From positions 1 to 64,000 of the forward strand of contig NZ_DASVSF010000099.1 in NCBI RefSeq assembly GCF_036388275.1: 64,000 nucleotides of DNA, in the 5' to 3' direction. This stretch comes from Longimicrobium sp. Its GTDB lineage: Bacteria > Gemmatimonadota > Gemmatimonadetes > Longimicrobiales > Longimicrobiaceae. The notes below the pieces were generated by a model, which saw only the letters and a list, made by a program, of their open reading frames with translations, was not told the DNA's origin and made no database searches. This document shows positions 61,015 to 64,000 of this stretch, one piece after another. The position numbers and the translations under genes were made by a program. Position 1 is the first letter of the stretch; every line of letters begins with the position of its first letter.

Positions 61015-61044
61015 CGCGTTTCGGTCCTTTCCAGGCAGACCACG

Positions 61045-62517
61045 TTGAAGGAAGCAACCACCCACCGGGGGCTCGTGTTCACCGGGCTGCTGCTGGCCAT
61101 GTTCATGGCGGCGGTCGAGGGCACCATCATCGCCACGGCCATGCCCAGCATCGCCGCCGAGCTGGGCGGATTTTCGCTCTACAGCTGGGTGTTCTCGTCG
61201 TACCTGCTGATGCAGGCCGTGGCCATCCCCATCTTTGGAAAGCTCTCGGACCTGGTGGGGCGCAAGCCGGTGTTCATCGCCGGCGTCGTCGTGTTCCTGG
61301 TGGGCTCGGTGCTGTGCGGCTTCGCGCGCACCATGCCCATGCTCGTGGCCTTCCGCTTCGTGCAGGGGCTGGGGGCGGGCGCCGTGCAGCCCATCACCAC
61401 CACGCTGGCGGGCGACCTGTACTCCATCGAGGAGCGCGGGCGCATCCAGGGCTACATGTCGGGGCTGTGGGGGCTGGCGTCCATCGTGGGGCCGCTGGTG
61501 GGCGGCATCGTGGTGCACAGCGTGGGCTGGCCGTGGATCTTCTGGGTGAACGTGCCCTTCGGCATTGCCTCCATTGCACTCGTGGCGACGTACCTTCACG
61601 AGGGAGTGGAGCGCGAGAAGCGGCAGATCGACTATCCCGGCGCCGTGCTGCTGCTGGCGGGCGTGGGCTCGCTGATGCTGGCGCTCACCCAGGCCGGCAC
61701 CTGGGGGGTGGCCGCGGCGGGACCGCTGCTGGCGGTGTTCGTGGTGGCGCTGGTGCTCTTCGTCCGCCAGGAGCGCCGCGCGCCGGACCCGCTGATGCAC
61801 CTGGAGCTGTGGGCCAGCCCGCTGATCCGCTACGCCAACCTGGCCACGCTGGCGTCGGGGATCATGATGATCGGGCTGATCACCTTTCTTCCCACGTACG
61901 TGCAGGGGGTGCTGGGCGGGTCGGCGCTGCTGGCGGGGTTCACCCTGTCGATGATGACGCTGGGGTGGCCGCTGTCGGCGTTCTGGGCGGGGCGCAGCAT
62001 GGTGACGATGGGCGTCCGGCGGCTGGTGCGCACGGGGGGCGTGGCCCTGCTGGCCGGCACGCTGCTGATCGCCCTGTTCTCGTCCCGCGGAGCCCTGCCC
62101 GCGGGAATCGGCTCCTTTCTCGTGGGAGTGGGGCTGGGCTTCGTGAGCACCACGTCCATCGTCGCCATCCAGACGACGGTGGCGTGGAACCAGCGCGGCG
62201 TGGCCACCGCGTCCAACATGCTGATGAGGATATTGGGGAACGCCCTGGGCGCGGCGCTGTTCGGCGGCATGCTGAACTACCAGATGGCGCGCTACCTGGA
62301 GCGCCAGGGGCTGGAGGGGCGCGTGTCGCTCGACAACATCCAGGACCTGCTGGGAGACGCCGCCCCCCGCGCCACCCGGCTGGGCACCGACGCGCTGGCG
62401 CTGGTGCGGGGCGGCCTGGCGGAGAGCCTGCACTGGGTGTTCTGGGGCGTCGCGCTGATGGCCCTGCTGACGCTGCTCGCCGCCTGGCGCATCCCGGAGT
62501 TGCGGCGCGAGGACTAG
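61045..62517 (+). CDS. MFS transporter, DHA2 (14-helix) drug-export family
   Basis: 490 aa if it starts at TTG 61045, which gives the usual short tail before the first helix. The frame is open to an ATG at 60862, but that extension has no conserved sequence and contains two hairpins. Motifs: LLLAMFMAAVEGTIIATAMP (helix 1, Asp of the common LDxTIVNVALP replaced by Glu), GKLSDLVGRKPVFIAG (motif A) and GGIVVHSVGWPWIFWVNVPF (motif C region). About 14 helices. It likely exports drugs or metabolites by proton antiport at the inner membrane. No TetR or MarR regulator is adjacent. Confidence 0.92.
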   Translation: MKEATTHRGLVFTGLLLAMFMAAVEGTIIATAMPSIAAELGGFSLYSWVFSSYLLMQAVAIPIFGKLSDLVGRKPVFIAGVVVFLVGSVLCGFARTMPMLVAFRFVQGLGAGAVQPITTTLAGDLYSIEERGRIQGYMSGLWGLASIVGPLVGGIVVHSVGWPWIFWVNVPFGIASIALVATYLHEGVEREKRQIDYPGAVLLLAGVGSLMLALTQAGTWGVAAAGPLLAVFVVALVLFVRQERRAPDPLMHLELWASPLIRYANLATLASGIMMIGLITFLPTYVQGVLGGSALLAGFTLSMMTLGWPLSAFWAGRSMVTMGVRRLVRTGGVALLAGTLLIALFSSRGALPAGIGSFLVGVGLGFVSTTSIVAIQTTVAWNQRGVATASNMLMRILGNALGAALFGGMLNYQMARYLERQGLEGRVSLDNIQDLLGDAAPRATRLGTDALALVRGGLAESLHWVFWGVALMALLTLLAAWRIPELRRED

Positions 62518-62587
62518 ATTGCAGAGGTGCCCCAGGCCGGAATCAGGCTGAAGGTTGCTGCCGAACCCATACCGTGCAATTATTCTT

Positions 62588-62615
62588 GTACACCATTTAG
62601 TACAGGAGTTTGTAC
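62588..62615 (+). promoter_or_regulatory. Operator-like GTAC repeats before the Phd antitoxin gene
   Basis: Three GTAC cores at 62588, 62600 and 62612 are spaced exactly 12 bases apart, two of them inside TGTAC/GTACA palindromic contexts. They cover the ribosome site and the start region, where a Phd-family dimer could bind cooperatively and repress its own operon. Confidence 0.55.
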
Positions 62616-62616
62616 G

Positions 62617-62895
62617 ATGCAGATTCGATTGATTGAGGACGTTCGCCCCCTTTCTGAGTTCCGTGCCAACGCTGCCGCGTTCGTGGAGCAGGTACAGGCG
62701 ACGCACCGGCCCATCGTGCTCACGCAGCACGGGCGGAGTGCGGCCGTGCTGCTGGATGTCGGCGAATACGAGCGGTTGACCGAACGCGCGGAGGTGCTCG
62801 AGGACATCCGCCTCGCCGAGGAGCAGGTTGCCCGCGGCGAGGGGGTGGAGCACAACGAAGCCAAGCGCCAGGTCCTTGCGCGTCTGCGCCGGTGA
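62617..62895 (+). CDS. Phd/YefM-family antitoxin
   Basis: 92 aa; ATG at 62617 with AGGAG 9 bases upstream. The N-terminal Phd fold is recognised from IRLIEDVRPLSEFRANAAAF and RPIVLTQHGRSAAVLLDVGEYERL. The C-terminal helix (DIRLAEEQVARGEGVEHNEA) is the toxin-binding part. It represses the operon and blocks the toxin encoded in the next, overlapping gene. Confidence 0.93.
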   Translation: MQIRLIEDVRPLSEFRANAAAFVEQVQATHRPIVLTQHGRSAAVLLDVGEYERLTERAEVLEDIRLAEEQVARGEGVEHNEAKRQVLARLRR

Positions 62896-63191
62896 ACGTC
62901 GTCTGGTCGCCCCTTGCGTTGGAACGCGTGGTCGGCATCGGCGAATTCATCGCCCAGTCCCGGCCACAAGCCGCCGCGAACGTCGTCGAGCGCCTCTTTG
63001 ATTCCGTTTTGCGTCTGGCGGAGTTCCCGGAGAGCGGGCGCCACTTGCCCGAGTCGCCCCGGGCCGACCTTCGCGAGGTCATCCATGGGAACTACCGGGT
63101 CATTTATCGGCTTGACCCGCACGAGGTTGTCATCCTGACGGTACGGCATGCTCGACAGCACCTGTCGGCTGATGATCCCGATCTGTCTTAG
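62892..63191 (+). CDS. ParE/RelE-family toxin
   Basis: 99 aa; GTG at 62892 overlaps the antitoxin stop (GTGA). The fold is shown by VVWSPLALERVVGIGEFIAQ, RLAEFPESGRHLPE and REVIHGNYRVIYRLDPHEVVILTVRHARQ. RHARQ at the C-terminus is the usual active-site or stability region. ParE members poison gyrase; RelE members cleave mRNA on ribosomes. The sequence is closer to ParE-like proteins, but the target is not certain. Confidence 0.92.
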   Translation: MNVVWSPLALERVVGIGEFIAQSRPQAAANVVERLFDSVLRLAEFPESGRHLPESPRADLREVIHGNYRVIYRLDPHEVVILTVRHARQHLSADDPDLS

Positions 63192-63260
63192 CGCGCTTCC
63201 GCGACCCCTCCGCGTCCTCCGCGCCTCCGCGTGATCCAGTCGGTTCAAAAAGAACTTGCT

Positions 63261-63289
63261 TTGACAAACCCGCCGCAGCCGTCCATCTT
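63261..63289 (+). promoter_or_regulatory. Possible promoter of uppS
   Basis: TTGACA (63261-63266), 17 bases, CATCTT (63284-63289). The -35 box is perfect, the -10 poor. Transcription would begin at or next to the start codon at 63297, and no ribosome site precedes it, so the mRNA may be leaderless. Confidence 0.4.
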
Positions 63290-63296
63290 ACCCGGC

Positions 63297-64000
63297 ATGT
63301 CTTGCGAGCAGCTCCTCCAGGAAATCCGGCTGAACGGAACGGTGCCCCGCCACGTGGCCGTCATCATGGACGGCAACGGGCGATGGGCGCGGGAACGCGG
63401 GCAGCCGCGCGAGTTCGGGCACCGCGCCGGCATGCAGGCCGTTCGCCAGGCCGTGGAGGCCGCGGGCGACGCAGGGGTAGAGGTGCTTACGCTGTACGCC
63501 TTTTCGCAGGAGAACTGGGGGCGCCCCGCCACCGAGATCTCGGCGCTGATGGGCCTGCTGGAGCTGTACGTGCGCCGCGAGCGCCGCGACCTCAAGGAAA
63601 AGGGGATCGAGGTGCACTGCATCGGCGAGCTCGACCGGCTGGGGCCGCGCACCCGCGCCGCCATCCAGTCGATCGTCGACCACACCCGCGGCGGAACGCG
63701 GATGCGGCTGAACCTGGCCATCAGCTACGGGGCCCGGCAGGAGATCGTCCTGGCCGCGCGCAAGCTGGCGGAGCGCGTGGCCGCCGGAACGCTGCTTCCG
63801 GGCGAGATCGACGAGGAATTGTTCAGCCAGCAATTGTACACGCCGGCGGACCCGGACCCGGACCTGCTGATCCGCACCTCGGGCGAGCAGCGCATCAGCA
63901 ACTTCATGCTCTGGCAGCTGGCGTACACCGAATTGTACGTGACCCCCGTGCTGTGGCCCGACTTCGGCCGCGAGCACTTCTTCCGCGCCCTGCTGGACTA
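63297..64000 (+). CDS. uppS: Isoprenyl transferase UppS (3' end cut off)
   Basis: At least 234 residues; the frame runs off the window. The catalytic motif is VAVIMDGNGRWARERG with Asp25. Further family blocks are GHRAGMQAVRQAVEAAGDAGVEVLTLYAFSQENWGRP, seen at about 43-80, NLAISYGARQEIV near 140, and the C-terminal DPDLLIRTSGEQRISNFMLW and YVTPVLWPDF. It condenses isopentenyl diphosphate onto farnesyl diphosphate in the Z configuration, making undecaprenyl diphosphate, the lipid carrier for peptidoglycan and for surface glycans such as those encoded at 34-44 kb. Only the last 10-20 residues should be missing. Confidence 0.95.
   Translation, partial: MSCEQLLQEIRLNGTVPRHVAVIMDGNGRWARERGQPREFGHRAGMQAVRQAVEAAGDAGVEVLTLYAFSQENWGRPATEISALMGLLELYVRRERRDLKEKGIEVHCIGELDRLGPRTRAAIQSIVDHTRGGTRMRLNLAISYGARQEIVLAARKLAERVAAGTLLPGEIDEELFSQQLYTPADPDPDLLIRTSGEQRISNFMLWQLAYTELYVTPVLWPDFGREHFFRALLD

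Noticed and set aside
60862..61044. N-terminal extension of the MFS transporter
   Set aside because: The 61 extra codons lack conservation with DHA2 N-termini and contain two terminator-like hairpins; kept only as an alternative start.
63200..63240. CTCCGCG direct repeats upstream of uppS
   Set aside because: Three short copies with irregular spacing; simple-sequence bias is enough to explain them.

Overview
The window is GC-rich bacterial DNA (about 70 percent by eye) with short intergenic gaps, many GTG starts and many 4-base ATGA/GTGA gene overlaps. A SusC/SusD outer-membrane pair, many small lipoproteins, an Lgt gene and a poly-HAMP hybrid kinase point to a Gram-negative, environmental bacterium. 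My best guess is Gemmatimonadota of the Longimicrobium type; this is inference from gene style, not a match. I saw no rRNA, tRNA, CRISPR array, prophage or integron.

Layout. 1-7.5 kb (+): a sensory operon of poly-HAMP hybrid kinase, CheR, CheB and a REC-PAS kinase, coupled by overlaps. 7.8-14 kb (-): lytic transglycosylase, moaC, plsC, thiL and aconitase. 14.3-15.6 kb: a lone GroES-like gene, then a REP-associated tyrosine transposase (RAYT) between two inverted 47-nt REP elements, and an orphan antitoxin-like gene. 15.7-18.9 kb (-): CDF metal exporter, lgt, a TPR membrane protein and a small membrane protein. 19.3-24.6 kb (+): pyruvate phosphate dikinase, a catDE-like DoxX/ring-cleavage dioxygenase operon with a very clear sigma70 promoter and palindromic operator, and a TPR membrane protein.

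24.7-31.8 kb (-): comEC, a small HExxH protein and fructose-1,6-bisphosphatase chained by GTGA overlaps; miaB with a LapA-like membrane protein; a PIN toxin-antitoxin pair. 32-43.8 kb (-): a surface-glycan gene group (two NDP-sugar epimerases, a zinc alcohol dehydrogenase, a Gfo/Idh oxidoreductase, one GT4 and three CgeB-like glycosyltransferases), followed by two tandem paralogous lipoproteins built of cysteine-paired repeats that I do not recognise. 44-56 kb: glyA and a mixed accessory set (M20 peptidase, HAF-repeat, OB-fold and RCC1 lipoproteins, FAD oxidoreductase, SDR, luciferase-like oxidoreductase, very small lipoproteins) with strong hairpin terminators and one candidate sRNA. 56-64 kb: SusD and SusC (-), a DHA2-type MFS exporter, a Phd/ParE toxin-antitoxin pair and the start of uppS (+).

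The most interesting items are the RAYT with its four REP copies, whose two stems co-vary while a 17-nt spacer stays constant; the tandem Cys-pair/His-rich lipoproteins; a dispersed 8-nt repeat (NNAGTGCG) that forms inverted pairs around intergenic regions and enters one reading frame; and the operator-bearing catDE-like promoter.
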